NCBI GenBank assembly: GCA_949317995.1 | Contig: OX439050.1 | Coordinates: forward strand, 2,666,001 to 2,730,000 | Direction: 5' to 3' | Source of the DNA: Acholoe squamosa | Taxonomy: Eukaryota > Annelida > Polychaeta > Phyllodocida > Polynoidae | Length of the DNA: 64,000 bases | Part shown: one piece after another, positions 1-8,548 of the stretch | How positions within the stretch are numbered: the first letter of the stretch is position 1 | Layout of the letters: every line of letters begins with the position of its first letter | Made by a program: the position numbers and the translations under genes | The notes under the pieces: generated by a model | Seen by the model: the letters and a program-made list of their open reading frames with translations, nothing else | Database searches by the model: none | Told to the model about the DNA's origin: nothing

Positions 1-559
1 CCATACAATGTGTTAAGACTGATGGCTAGCAGATCTATGCTGTACATGAACCATGGTTTCAGATAGTGTATAAGATATAAAACTGAGGGTTAGCAGATCT
101 ATGCTGTACATGAACCATGGTTTCAGATGGTGTATAAGATATTTCTCTGCCTCCCATCCACAGTAAGCTTCAGAATGCAAGATTTAGACACAATTATTGT
201 TTACAGTCTCTTTTTAATTAGACCAATGTACCCTCAGAGCCATCCCATTTACCTTACTTATGAGCAATCCCCTGCAACCAGACGATAAACAAGCACAGAA
301 TGATGTCCTGTATGATGGGACATGATGTAAAACTGACATAAAAACTACCAAGTCATTATAATAAATGTACAGTAATATTGATTGGCCCAATATCATCTCT
401 GCGTCGGCTTCACCAGCACCTTTATTGAAATAATGAAGTGCAGCCCCTAGATACCGTCATAAATGATGGTCAGGAACTTGTCCTATAGAGTTAGATACTT
501 TGTAAATCTCCTGTAAACATGCTCAGCTACTTTTTATAACATCATCCCTACCATTCAGA
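1..559. other. Intergenic, no gene seen
   Basis: AT-rich DNA with no supportable coding region. It holds only the two-copy tandem repeat at 19-144. It runs into the (TA)n tract in which element E1 sits. Confidence 0.5.
19..144. repeat. Two-copy tandem repeat, period about 64 bp
   Basis: Two adjacent, nearly identical units (about 19-82 and 83-144) share the core GCAGATCTATGCTGTACATG and the following CCATGGTTTCAGAT. Only a few substitutions separate them, so the duplication is recent. Confidence 0.85.
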
Positions 560-574
560 TATAAATATATATAG

Positions 575-612
<38 letters not shown>
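560..612. repeat. (TA)n microsatellite, left flank of E1
   Basis: An imperfect AT/TA tract stops exactly where the left LTR of E1 begins. The right LTR of E1 is followed by a second TA tract (8873-8918). The element therefore landed inside one microsatellite, and the target duplication cannot be read. Confidence 0.85.
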
Positions 613-616
<4 letters not shown>

Positions 617-956
617 GCGCCCGTTCGTATTATGAATGATCGAAGAACACAACCCGTCAAGTAAAATTAACTCGCTTGGTTTATTGCCCTGGCACTCCTT
701 GGCCACACCATCTAAATGCAATCTGCTGGTAGAAATGTCGTCTGCAACCTCCTCCGGGAGCTAGCTGCTTGACTGTTCACCTCGGGCTGTCGGCTGGATC
801 TGACCTCAGGTGGAACTAGTCGTGCTTTATATACAAGTCTCCACCGAGACGCTGCCTCTCGTGCAGCGTTTCGGCGGACCACTCCCGAGCGTTGAGACTT
901 TCCCCGAATGACTGCGTGGCAGTCATTCGGCGGTCATTCGGCGACCTCTGCTATCA
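613..956 (-). repeat. E1 3' LTR
   Basis: Matches 8549-8872 over most of its length, including the reverse-strand AATAAA signal (680-685) and TATA box (about 825-834). Read on the minus strand it begins TGATAGCAG, against TGTAGCGGAG in the other LTR. Its U3 end differs by an extra segment that forms a perfect 11-bp hairpin (904-930). The outermost dinucleotide at 613-614 reads AG rather than TG. Confidence 0.9.
904..930. repeat. 11-bp perfect hairpin in E1 3' LTR
   Basis: CCGAATGACTG, a 5-nt loop, then CAGTCATTCGG. A further partial copy of the arm follows (about 931-941). The 5' LTR has only a 5-bp version at this place. Confidence 0.85.
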
Positions 957-981
957 ACAAGGAGTGACCAGCTTACCTAGT

Positions 982-1416
982 TTATTCAGCCGCATCGTCG
1001 TCTTCCTCCTCACCGCCCTCCTCCGGTTCCCCCTCTCCTGCAGCCTCCTCTGTCTCCGGCTGCTGCTGCTCCCAGGGCCGGCTGCAGGTTTTACAGGTAT
1101 CCCGTTGGCTTAAGTCCACAAATCTGTTCCGGGTTATAACCACAGTCTCGAACTCACCTCCTGGGAGCATCACTAGAGAGGTGGTCTGGCTCCCCTCCCC
1201 TAACTGGCGCACATCTGGCCCCTGCTCCTCCGGGGGCAGTAGTCTCTGTGCAAGTCGTCTCAGGGTCGCCGACCCTTGGTAATCCGATTGCCAGGGGTTA
1301 CGCGCCCCAGCCTCCTCAGCATGTCCTTCCTCCGTAGCTCCGCCGGACGTCCCCGGCTGTGGAGATGCACCAAGACCGTCCGGTGGGGGAGCTGTGGGTG
1401 TGGGGGTGGATGTCAC
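982..1416 (-). CDS. E1 accessory ORF, acidic C-terminal part
   Basis: 144 codons, open to within 26 nt of the 3' LTR. The product is Pro/Gly/Glu-rich, contains a CKTCSRP pair of cysteines near residue 110, and ends in a run of Glu/Asp. It overlaps the 151-codon ORF upstream in another frame. Composition changes abruptly where the frames cross, so I read the two as one original ORF split by a frameshift near 1416. No known domain is recognised. Acidic tails occur in chromatin-interacting and capsid proteins alike, so no function is assigned. Confidence 0.5.
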   Translation of the reverse strand: MTSTPTPTAPPPDGLGASPQPGTSGGATEEGHAEEAGARNPWQSDYQGSATLRRLAQRLLPPEEQGPDVRQLGEGSQTTSLVMLPGGEFETVVITRNRFVDLSQRDTCKTCSRPWEQQQPETEEAAGEGEPEEGGEEEDDDAAE

Positions 1417-1771
1417 CGGAGTCGGCGGGTACTGCAGAATCCCCCAATTCCTTCCCCTTCACCGACCCTGCCGAAGTATCCGCCGAAGGAGTTTTCACCA
1501 TAGCAAGGGCATCATCCAGATTAAGAGATCTGTTTAGTGTCACGTCTGTAGCCTCAGAGACATTCACCGAAGTGTCCAGTCCATACAATGTGAGTTCAGT
1601 GCCCTGGACCCACACTGGGCCCCCTTTTTCCCCACTTCCTCCGGCTTCCTCCTTAGGTCCCTCCCCCAACACCTCCTCCTCGTAAGACTTAAGTTCCTCC
1701 TCAAACCCCGGATCCACTAAATCATAGTCCACCTCCGCCCCCGGGAACAGTCTCTTGAGTCTTATCATCAT
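1316..1771 (-). CDS. E1 accessory ORF, N-terminal part
   Basis: 151 codons starting with two Met codons. Its ATG overlaps the stop of the long integrase-accessory ORF (1768-4716) in an ATGA arrangement, a layout associated with stop-and-restart translation in several viruses and retroelements; use of it here is inference. The first 40 residues are charged (MMIRLKRLF, then acidic), followed by a Ser/Thr/Val-rich stretch. The last ~35 codons look out of frame. The real continuation is probably the frame of 982-1416. Confidence 0.5.
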   Translation of the reverse strand: MMIRLKRLFPGAEVDYDLVDPGFEEELKSYEEEVLGEGPKEEAGGSGEKGGPVWVQGTELTLYGLDTSVNVSEATDVTLNRSLNLDDALAMVKTPSADTSAGSVKGKELGDSAVPADSGDIHPHTHSSPTGRSWCISTAGDVRRSYGGRTC

Positions 1772-4716
1772 TTGATTAGGTGTTTCCCTATCTTAGCTTT
1801 TTCCTCGTCTATCTTAGTCCTCACTTCGGCGTTGCTGGTGCGTACAGCTGGTTTAGTCCGACTCCCCACTATCCCCCCCGAAGACTCAGGTGGGCCCGGT
1901 GGCGGCTGCTCACCCCGCCTCCCCCCGCTGCACTCCCTCTCCGGAGAAGCCTGAGCTGACGCTGCTGCCGCCGAGGACTTCCCCTTGCCCCCTTTGATAT
2001 CCTTTTTTACTCTCTTCTTCTCACTTTTACCCCCCGCCGAGTCACTGGGGTTCTTCCTCTTCCCTGATGAGCGGGTGCCAGCGCTAGGTGGGCCCGCCGG
2101 AGAGCTCTTCGATTTTGCCTCCTCTTGCTTCTTCTCAGGTGATATCTGGATTAACATCTGCTCCAACGTGTGTGCAGACATAGTGTAACTGCCAGGAGTG
2201 TCGCCTTCCCCCAGCTGTATTCCTGGGGAGCTTAAGTCACTGAAGGGGCTACCCCCCGGCAACACCTTCTGTGGGGTTAGCTGTTTTCGGGGCTTACTTC
2301 CTTGTCCTCTGGTGCTTCCTACGTCGGGGAACTCCAGCATCACTGGCTCCCCCAGCTGCCATTCGTCCGCATCATACTCTTTATGTACAGATCTTATATG
2401 CCCCCGGAGGTCGCCCTCCCTCTTCTTGCGAACTTGGTTGGAGCACTCTGGATACAGTGGGCAGCGGTGCCCAAGCCCCGCTCCGGCGTGGCCCTCCACA
2501 TGTCGCTCCAGGGTGTCCTTTCTTGCAAATACTTTTACTATTCCCCTGTCGGCGCATGTCTGGCAGGCGAACTCCGGAGTGTCTCTGGCTCCCTCCCCCT
2601 TGGACTTGGCCTGTCGTGGCATGCTGGCCGTGAAGACCTCCAAGTCGGCGTAGTGGATAATTTCTCGTCCTTGTAGATTAGGTGCTTGCTTCTCTGTCGG
2701 ATTCTGAGTTGACTGAGCACCTCGCCCTTCCTTTATACCTCCCCAGCCCCGAGACGTCCCACCTCCTCCCGTGTCCCCCTTTGCTCTGATTGGTTGGTTG
2801 CTTTCGGCGAGCTCGGCGGGCCCTGGGAAAGTCGCCTGGGTATTCCCCTCCCCACTTCGGTAGCGTGGGAACCCTGTGTCAGGCGGTCTCCGCTCGTGGG
2901 AGCGCCCCTCCTCCCTTCTATACTTCTTTTTTATTGGTTGGCCACCTGTCTCCCGTTTATGTGGCGATCTCCCTATTGGCCGAGGTGACTGACCCCTGGA
3001 TCTAACCTGACTTTTACCATGGCGCCTCCTCTCCGCTGAATGGCTCCGCCGTCTCTCCCCTTCCCTGGCTACCACCACCGATTTCACCTTTCTGGTGCCT
3101 CTCTCCGTCCTCTCCCGGCTGTGGGACCCGCCCGGGCTCCCGTGTCGTCGTCTCTCCCCTCCTTCTTTGCTCGGGGATCTAGTTTTCTTAGAAGAAGTTT
3201 GCTGGCTTCTTGGCACCACCAACCGCGTGTCATTTGTTGCCGCCATCTTGCCGTTAACCATCCTCATGACGTCACGGCGAGCGCTGGGTCCCGGCGGGTC
3301 CTCCCCTATTATCGCCCGGGGAGACCTTAGGCTGGTGACCGGCGGCCCCCCTTCCTGGGCCCCGGAGAGGCGGAGACCAGTTTGAGATGTACGTCGGGTG
3401 ATGCTTTGTAGGAAGGTCTTCCTCTTTGAGGTCAAGATGAAGCGCATGGAGACCATTCCTCTCCACCTTCTCTCCTCCTCTCGAGTGATTGCCTTCCTCT
3501 CCTCCGGCACACCCGCGTTCCTCTCTTCTACTCTTTGATTAGCTTCATTTTCGTTTTGTGCCCATATTAATTCCTGTTTCCATCTATTCCAGGCTCGCCG
3601 CTGCTTTCTCCAGTCCTCTTGCATTTTCAGATACACCGGTGCCGTCCTCCGTTCCCGCCGAAGCCGATCATATTCATCCATTCTCTCACCGTTTTCTTTG
3701 ATTTCCAGCCTTCTTTTCTCACGCAGGTCTTCAGTTTCTTTTTCAAATAACCCATCAGGAATATCCCAGCTAGGCAGGAGTGGCCCACCCAGTGGAATCT
3801 TCGGCAAGTCGGCATCCCACCGTTCGGGAGGTTTTCGGGGTTCCATTGAGTTACTCATCACGCCACCGTCTGCTGGCCTGCTCTGCGTCACCGCTCGTAT
3901 CATGGCGTTCCCCTCTCCCCCTGGCAACTCCCGCCCTCCGCCAAGGTCTCTCTCTGGTGGTACCTTCTTGATAGAGTCGAAGTGTACTACTTTCACAAGG
4001 CGCCCCTTCCGTATGGTGAACAACACCTTCCCCCGAACCTGGACCACCGTCCAGGGGCCCGTCCAGTATGACTGAAGCTTTGGAGAGACGCCCTTACTCT
4101 TGAGTGGGTGGTAGTAGAAGACTGTGTCCCCTTCCACTATGTTTACTGCCCCTGCCATCACATCGTAGTTACGCCTCTGCCTCTCTACGGCCACACCCAG
4201 CACTTCCCGAGCATAGTGAAAGGTTTGGGCCATCTGCACCTGCAGTTCCGCCACATATCCTTCCAGGGAGCTGGGCGGGGGCCCCGCCGGATAGAGTAGA
4301 GCCAAGGGGGTAGTAGTCTCTCGGCCCATCATCATCATATTGGGTGTTATGTTAGTAGAGGAGTGAGCAGAGGCTCTGTATGCTGCCATTACATAGGGCA
4401 ATTTCCTGTCCCAGTCCCTCTGGTCCTTGGCCACCGTGGTGGCCAACAGCATCTCTATGGTTCGGTTAGCCCTCTCCACCATCCCATCACTCTCAGGGCG
4501 GAAGGCACATGTCCTAGTCTGGCTAACTTCCAACAACCTTAGGACCTCCTGGAACACCGCCGACTGGAAATTACAGCCCTGATCGGTGTGGACCGTCCCG
4601 GGGGGTCCCAGGCGGCACACAAACTCCTCCACGAAGACTCTAGCCACAGTTTCTGCCTGCTGATCCCTCATGGCATACGCCTCTGTCCACTTGGTGAAAT
4701 AATCGGCAATCACCAT
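1768..4716 (-). CDS. pol: E1 integrase catalytic core fused to zinc-finger accessory region
   Basis: 982 codons. Residues 1-~170 are the integrase core: the second and third acidic residues lie in VHTDQG and in SDGMVERANRT, and the first lies upstream of the start Met, beyond an in-frame TAG at about 4720. Residues ~200-250 form a GPY/F-like module (YWTGPWTVV). After it come ~720 residues not expected of pol: a charged helical/coiled segment (~290-420), an Arg/Ser-rich stretch (~510-590), two C2H2-type fingers (~714-780: C-X2-C-X17-H-X3-H, then C-X5-C-X14-H-X4-H) and a Lys-rich tail. Family usage would put env or nothing here. Whether the accessory part is released by proteolysis or splicing is unknown. 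Confidence 0.85.
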   Translation of the reverse strand: MVIADYFTKWTEAYAMRDQQAETVARVFVEEFVCRLGPPGTVHTDQGCNFQSAVFQEVLRLLEVSQTRTCAFRPESDGMVERANRTIEMLLATTVAKDQRDWDRKLPYVMAAYRASAHSSTNITPNMMMMGRETTTPLALLYPAGPPPSSLEGYVAELQVQMAQTFHYAREVLGVAVERQRRNYDVMAGAVNIVEGDTVFYYHPLKSKGVSPKLQSYWTGPWTVVQVRGKVLFTIRKGRLVKVVHFDSIKKVPPERDLGGGRELPGGEGNAMIRAVTQSRPADGGVMSNSMEPRKPPERWDADLPKIPLGGPLLPSWDIPDGLFEKETEDLREKRRLEIKENGERMDEYDRLRRERRTAPVYLKMQEDWRKQRRAWNRWKQELIWAQNENEANQRVEERNAGVPEERKAITREEERRWRGMVSMRFILTSKRKTFLQSITRRTSQTGLRLSGAQEGGPPVTSLRSPRAIIGEDPPGPSARRDVMRMVNGKMAATNDTRLVVPRSQQTSSKKTRSPSKEGGERRRHGSPGGSHSRERTERGTRKVKSVVVAREGERRRSHSAERRRHGKSQVRSRGQSPRPIGRSPHKRETGGQPIKKKYRREEGRSHERRPPDTGFPRYRSGEGNTQATFPGPAELAESNQPIRAKGDTGGGGTSRGWGGIKEGRGAQSTQNPTEKQAPNLQGREIIHYADLEVFTASMPRQAKSKGEGARDTPEFACQTCADRGIVKVFARKDTLERHVEGHAGAGLGHRCPLYPECSNQVRKKREGDLRGHIRSVHKEYDADEWQLGEPVMLEFPDVGSTRGQGSKPRKQLTPQKVLPGGSPFSDLSSPGIQLGEGDTPGSYTMSAHTLEQMLIQISPEKKQEEAKSKSSPAGPPSAGTRSSGKRKNPSDSAGGKSEKKRVKKDIKGGKGKSSAAAASAQASPERECSGGRRGEQPPPGPPESSGGIVGSRTKPAVRTSNAEVRTKIDEEKAKIGKHLIK
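2490..2577 (-). other. Paired C2H2 zinc fingers in E1 accessory region (approximate)
   Basis: Finger 1 begins FACQTCADRG and has C-X2-C-X17-H-X3-H. After about eight residues, finger 2 (RCPLYPEC) has C-X5-C-X14-H-X4-H. Element E2 has a comparable pair at about 36430-36640, with the same inner X14 and H-X4-H spacing in the second finger. Confidence 0.75.
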
Positions 4717-4800
4717 AATCTACTTGTTCCCTTCCCTAGTCACTGGTAGGGGGCCCATGATGTCCATGGCTACCACCGGCCCAAGATACCGTTAACCTCC
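4717..4800 (-). other. Deletion junction: integrase HHCC end missing in E1
   Basis: The spacer after RNase H (ending GEVNGIL) runs directly into the start of the integrase core ([10 protein letters not shown]). The H-H-C-C zinc-binding domain and flanking ~100 residues that Ty3/gypsy integrases carry are absent. A TAG stop lies in the core frame between the first acidic residue and the Met at 4716. This copy cannot make a normal integrase. Confidence 0.75.
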
Positions 4801-5441
4801 CCCAGCAGGTCTCTCTGGGCTGCCCACGCCTTCAGTTCGTAGCCAGCCCCTCCCAGTTCCGCCAGGTCCACCTCCTCCCCTTCTATCCACTTCTTCACTT
4901 GCTGCAGGATGGGGTCAGCTGCTTGCTCCCTTTCCCAGTCCAGCTCTTCGGGGGAAGCTATCTCAGCTGGTGAGGGGGACTCCGCCGAAGCCTCCGGCGA
5001 GATCTCCTCCCCTACTGTTTCTGGGGGTGCTTCCCTCCTCCGCCCCTGAGCATGAGTGATCACTCTGCACACTTCCATTCCTGCCTCCTCTCTCCCACAG
5101 TGTCTGCACGGCCTACGAGATAAGCCATCAGCATTCCCGTGAAGCTTCCCCGCCCTATGCTCTATCCTTAGGTCGTAGGTGTCCATCACTTGCAGCCACC
5201 GAGCGATTTGCCCCTCAGGTTCCTTAAACCCCATTAACCACCGGAGGGACGCATGGTCTGTCCTTACTCTCGTAGGCCGTCCTATCAAATAATGCCTGAA
5301 CTTCTTCAGAGCAAAGACAATGGCCAGCAGCTCCCTTCTGGTCACACAGTAATTCCGCTCCTCTTTATTTAGGGTGCCAAGCCAAGACCCTTTCGTGCCC
5401 CTCCTGCTCTTGTGACAGGACTGCCCCCAGTCCGGTGTCAC
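4770..5441 (-). CDS. pol: E1 RNase H, C-terminal two thirds, and spacer
   Basis: 223 codons. The RNase H signatures [19 protein letters not shown] and [11 protein letters not shown] are present, with a downstream [17 protein letters not shown] typical of gypsy RNase H. An acidic spacer follows. The first ~25 codons are out of register: the segment with the DTDAS catalytic motif sits in another frame at about 5395-5460, so RNase H is spread over three frames. Confidence 0.85.
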   Translation of the reverse strand: MTPDWGQSCHKSRRGTKGSWLGTLNKEERNYCVTRRELLAIVFALKKFRHYLIGRPTRVRTDHASLRWLMGFKEPEGQIARWLQVMDTYDLRIEHRAGKLHGNADGLSRRPCRHCGREEAGMEVCRVITHAQGRRREAPPETVGEEISPEASAESPSPAEIASPEELDWEREQAADPILQQVKKWIEGEEVDLAELGGAGYELKAWAAQRDLLGEVNGILGRW

Positions 5442-5758
5442 TGGCGTCGGTGTCCAGTCTCAGTTCCCCCCCTGGGGGCTCTAATAAGCTCCTGCTTCAG
5501 ATGCTCGAAGGCCAGCTGGCAGTCTCGGTCCCATTCAAACTTCCTTCCCTTCTCTGCCAGGCTGGACAGGGACTTGGCTACTGCTGAGAAATCTTTGACA
5601 AAATTTCGGTAGTACCCAGCTAACCCTAGGAAACTGCGCACTTTGGTGATATTCTGAGGGGTGGGCCACCCCTCCACTGCCTCTACTTTGGCTGGGTCGG
5701 TGGCTATCCCCTCCTCACTCACCATATGCCCCAGGAACATCACTCTCCTTCTGGCCAA
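5438..5758 (-). CDS. pol: E1 RT thumb/connection
   Basis: 106 codons in the same frame as the RT ORF, separated from it by one TAG stop at about 5780. It contains the gypsy signatures [12 protein letters not shown] and [15 protein letters not shown]. It ends where a frameshift near 5460 moves coding into another frame. The TAG replaces what is usually a lysine codon in relatives. Confidence 0.85.
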   Translation of the reverse strand: MARRRVMFLGHMVSEEGIATDPAKVEAVEGWPTPQNITKVRSFLGLAGYYRNFVKDFSAVAKSLSSLAEKGRKFEWDRDCQLAFEHLKQELIRAPRGGTETGHRRQ

Positions 5759-5779
5759 TTGGCACTTGCTTGGTTTGAT

Positions 5780-6811
5780 CTAAAGCCCCGCCTGGATAAG
5801 CCTGTCTAACACCTCCTCCAGCCAGTGAAGGTGCTCTTCAAAGGTAGACGAGAAGACTACGACGTCATCCAGATATACTAGGCAGGTCTCCCACTGCAGG
5901 CCCCGCATCACCACCTCCATGACTCTTTCAAATGTCCCGGGTGCATTGCATAACCCGAAGGGCATACGGCGGAACTGAAACAATCCCCGGTGGGTGGCAA
6001 ATGCAGTCTTCTCCCTGTCCTCGGCAGCTATGTCCAACTGCCAGTAGCCACTAGCTAAGTCCAGGGAGGAAAACCAGGTGGCCCCGGCCATGGTGTCGAG
6101 GCAATCCTCTTCCCGAGGCAGCGGGTAGGCATCCTTGATAGTGACAGCATTTAGCCGCCGATAATCAATGCAGAACCTCGTTGTACCATCCTTTTTTTTT
6201 ACTAGTACAATAGGGGATGCCCAGGGCCCCACCGCCGGCTCGATTACCCCCGCTTCCAGCATCTTATCCACTTCCTCGTCTACCACCTGACGCCTGTGAG
6301 GTGCCAGACGCCTCGGCGGCTGTTTCAGGGGAGCTGCGCCCCCCGTGTTGATGTGGTGTTGAGCCAGAGTAGTATGGCCCCTGTCCTCCGGCCCCACCTG
6401 GAATGCGTGGATCCTACTCCTGAGCAAAGTGGCCAATGCCCTCCTCCTGTGCGCCTCAGTCCCGTCCACCAGCTCAGCCACCACGTTCCTCCCTTCCGCC
6501 GTTAGTTCCTGCCTTCCCACCACACGACACCTTCCGCCGATCCCCCCTTCGCCAGCCTCCACCGAAGTCAGGGTTCCCAGCGTTTCGGCCCGGTGGATTG
6601 TCAAGGCTTCCCCTCCCGGGTTCAAAACCCGCACACATGCTTGCCCTTCCTCTGGGACTATTAGCCCTCGCCCCACCAGGAACAGGCTACTCTTTCCCAC
6701 CGATTCCGCCTTTTCCACCATCCCTTCCTGCCCTTCAGGCCAAACCCCTAAGACCTGGCCCTCCACCAGCGCTTCCTGCCCGCCGGCTACCACCGCTGCT
6801 CTGGCACACAC
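5780..6811 (-). CDS. pol: E1 reverse transcriptase
   Basis: 343 codons. RT blocks in order: KKKDGTTRFCIDYRRLN, LDLASGYWQLDI, FGLCNAPGTFERVM and the catalytic YLDD at residues 313-316. The first ~100 residues are the protease-RT linker in this frame and overlap the protease ORF by 77 nt. The catalytic residues are intact; only the stop that ends this ORF breaks it. Copies viral or element RNA to DNA in the cytoplasmic particle in this family. Confidence 0.95.
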   Translation of the reverse strand: MCARAAVVAGGQEALVEGQVLGVWPEGQEGMVEKAESVGKSSLFLVGRGLIVPEEGQACVRVLNPGGEALTIHRAETLGTLTSVEAGEGGIGGRCRVVGRQELTAEGRNVVAELVDGTEAHRRRALATLLRSRIHAFQVGPEDRGHTTLAQHHINTGGAAPLKQPPRRLAPHRRQVVDEEVDKMLEAGVIEPAVGPWASPIVLVKKKDGTTRFCIDYRRLNAVTIKDAYPLPREEDCLDTMAGATWFSSLDLASGYWQLDIAAEDREKTAFATHRGLFQFRRMPFGLCNAPGTFERVMEVVMRGLQWETCLVYLDDVVVFSSTFEEHLHWLEEVLDRLIQAGL

Positions 6812-7346
6812 GGTCCTCCGGACCAGCCCTTCTGGATTCGAGTCCCCCCGGCCACGCCACCGATGCTTCCGCCATATCCACCTTAATACGGTGGTCCCTC
6901 AGGAAGGAAGCTCCCAAGATGGCCTCATTGCCAATCTCTGCTACTGTAAACGTGGTAGTCGTGATTGTAGACCCCAGTTGAAAGCTTCCAGTGAACTTCC
7001 CCCGCACCGCCATGGGCCTGCCGTCGGCGTTAAAGATGTCACTTTCGGCGGGATCCAAATTGGGGTATCCCCCTGCCCGTCTCCACCAGTCCACTGACAA
7101 CAGGTTAAGGGACGACCCAGTATCCACCAACAGCTGTACCTCCTTTCCGCCTGTCTTCCCAGCCACTATTATCCTGTTACCCCCTTTTTCCTGTCTCCCC
7201 TGCACCCTCTCGTCCGGCCATTTCTTTTCAACCCTAACAAGGCCGCTGGTCAGGGTCGATTCTAGTTTTCCGCCGGGCGGGAAGCGCTTGGCGGAGCTGA
7301 GTCCACTTTCTTCTCGGCGTCTCCCCCCTTCTTCAGTTGGGGGCAC
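6735..7346 (-). CDS. pol: E1 aspartic protease
   Basis: 203 codons. Retropepsin active site LLVDTGSS at residues 73-79, and the supporting ILG at 143-145 (EAILGASFL). It overlaps gag by 85 nt in a different frame and overlaps RT downstream, as expected if pol is reached by frameshifting, although decay frameshifts are equally possible here. Its role in the family is cleavage of Gag-Pol. Confidence 0.9.
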   Translation of the reverse strand: MPPTEEGGRRREESGLSSAKRFPPGGKLESTLTSGLVRVEKKWPDERVQGRQEKGGNRIIVAGKTGGKEVQLLVDTGSSLNLLSVDWWRRAGGYPNLDPAESDIFNADGRPMAVRGKFTGSFQLGSTITTTTFTVAEIGNEAILGASFLRDHRIKVDMAEASVAWPGGLESRRAGPEDRVCQSSGGSRRAGSAGGGPGLRGLA

Positions 7347-7930
7347 TCCCTCTTAAAATGGCCCTCCTGCCCACACTGGAAGCAGCCTGTTCGCCTCCGG
7401 GTGGTCGCCTGGGACCCTGCATCTACTTTCTGGCTCAGCTCCTTCACCATGGCGGCCATCTCGTCCATCTTGGTGCAATAAGTTGTCATCTTCTCGGTGA
7501 GGGAGGCGTCGGCGGCTCTCACTTTGAACTTGTCTACCCCTTCCCGGTTGATGGTCTTCAGATAGGCCTCCGCCCCTATTGCTGTCATAACAGCCGCCTG
7601 CAGGTCCTTGGGCTGCATCTGATATACCCACTGCCTAAGCTGACTGTTTCCCAAAGCGGACAGGAACCGGTCCAGAACCAGTGCGTCCACCGTCTTTGCA
7701 TCGGCGTCGGGGTAAGCTAGCCGTGTGTATTTTGTAAGTTCCTCTTGCAGAGCCTGTAACGTTTCCCCCGGCTTACGCTCCCTGGTTCGGAGGAGCGCTT
7801 TGTAAGTTTCCATCTGATTAGGCGGTTCGAACCTTAATCGGCTTCCGCCCCTCGGCTGGTCCACACTCATCTCCTCCTCCTCCTCCTCCTCCTCCGATCT
7901 TCCTCCTCCCACCTCTACCGGCGACGACAC
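7262..7930 (-). CDS. gag: E1 Gag, capsid and nucleocapsid part
   Basis: 222 codons. Residues ~40-150 resemble the retrotransposon gag domain (RKPGETLQALQEELTKY, ALVLDRFLSAL). A CCHC zinc knuckle CFQCGQEGHFKREC lies at 183-196. The first 20 codons read through an (GAG)n tract as poly-Glu; the upstream gag portion is in another frame. Slippage in that microsatellite is the likely cause of the frame break. Confidence 0.9.
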   Translation of the reverse strand: MSSPVEVGGGRSEEEEEEEEMSVDQPRGGSRLRFEPPNQMETYKALLRTRERKPGETLQALQEELTKYTRLAYPDADAKTVDALVLDRFLSALGNSQLRQWVYQMQPKDLQAAVMTAIGAEAYLKTINREGVDKFKVRAADASLTEKMTTYCTKMDEMAAMVKELSQKVDAGSQATTRRRTGCFQCGQEGHFKRECPQLKKGGDAEKKVDSAPPSASRPAEN

Positions 7931-8489
7931 CTTCTCCTTCTCCTATCTCTCCCTCCTCCACCGGAGGCGTCCGGCCCCTCCGTGGGGGAATCAGGCGCCT
8001 TCTTAATCCCTCTCTCCTTTCCACTTTTACCTGTTCGGGGGGCTCTCTTCGTGCCCGACCTCCCTGACCCGCCTCCGGTTGTCTCCCGTTTACCTCTCTG
8101 CCCTCGTCCACCAGGCGTTCCTTGAACTCTACTTCTTCGTCCTCCTCAGTATCGCCCTCAGCGTCCTCAGGTAATTCAGGTAAGTAGATCTCTCCCCCTT
8201 CAGCCTCTCTAGCTTCCTCCTCCACCTCCTGAGCCCTTTCTTCCTCTCCCTCAGGCAGTTGAGGTTGCACTAGGGGTGTTCTCTCATCCCAATTCCACCC
8301 CTCTGTGGCTCTTCCTTCTGTTGCAGGGGTTCCACCGATCATGGGAGGCCGCCCCAACGCCATCTCCGGTTTTCTCTGGCGGCCTCTCAACCCCTGTGGT
8401 CCACCCTCCGCCCCTTTTTCCCGATTCTCGTCCTTCTTTACCGCAGACCTCAACTCCATTTTCTTTTCTCCAGATCCTCCCTCAGCCAT
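7818..8489 (-). CDS. gag: E1 Gag, N-terminal part
   Basis: 223 codons, starting at the first Met after the primer-binding site. The product is highly charged: Glu-rich in the middle, Arg/Gly-rich at the end. It finishes in poly-Gly encoded by the repeat at 7871-7895 on the plus strand. No domain is recognised. It overlaps the capsid ORF by about 110 nt in another frame and was probably continuous with it before slippage. Confidence 0.65.
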   Translation of the reverse strand: MAEGGSGEKKMELRSAVKKDENREKGAEGGPQGLRGRQRKPEMALGRPPMIGGTPATEGRATEGWNWDERTPLVQPQLPEGEEERAQEVEEEAREAEGGEIYLPELPEDAEGDTEEDEEVEFKERLVDEGREVNGRQPEAGQGGRARREPPEQVKVERREGLRRRLIPPRRGRTPPVEEGEIGEGEGVVAGRGGRRKIGGGGGGGGDECGPAEGRKPIKVRTA

Positions 8490-8530
8490 TCTTCGATCTC
8501 ACCGGACGCAGGTTCGTAGAAAAGTATTAA

Positions 8531-8548
8531 GAACACCTCTGTCACCAA
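8531..8548 (-). other. E1 primer-binding site
   Basis: Directly inside the 5' LTR the minus strand reads TTGGTGACAGAGGTGTTC. TGG followed by a tRNA 3'-end complement is the usual form. The tRNA was not identified by eye. Confidence 0.7.

Noticed and set aside
2198-2653. 151-codon plus-strand ORF inside E1
   Set aside because: It is an antisense shadow of the integrase-accessory frame; the high GC lowers stop frequency.
3698-4075. 125-codon plus-strand ORF
   Set aside because: Antisense to the E1 GPY/F region, with no signature.
6429-7097. 222-codon plus-strand ORF
   Set aside because: Antisense to E1 protease and RT linker, which have clear motifs on the minus strand.
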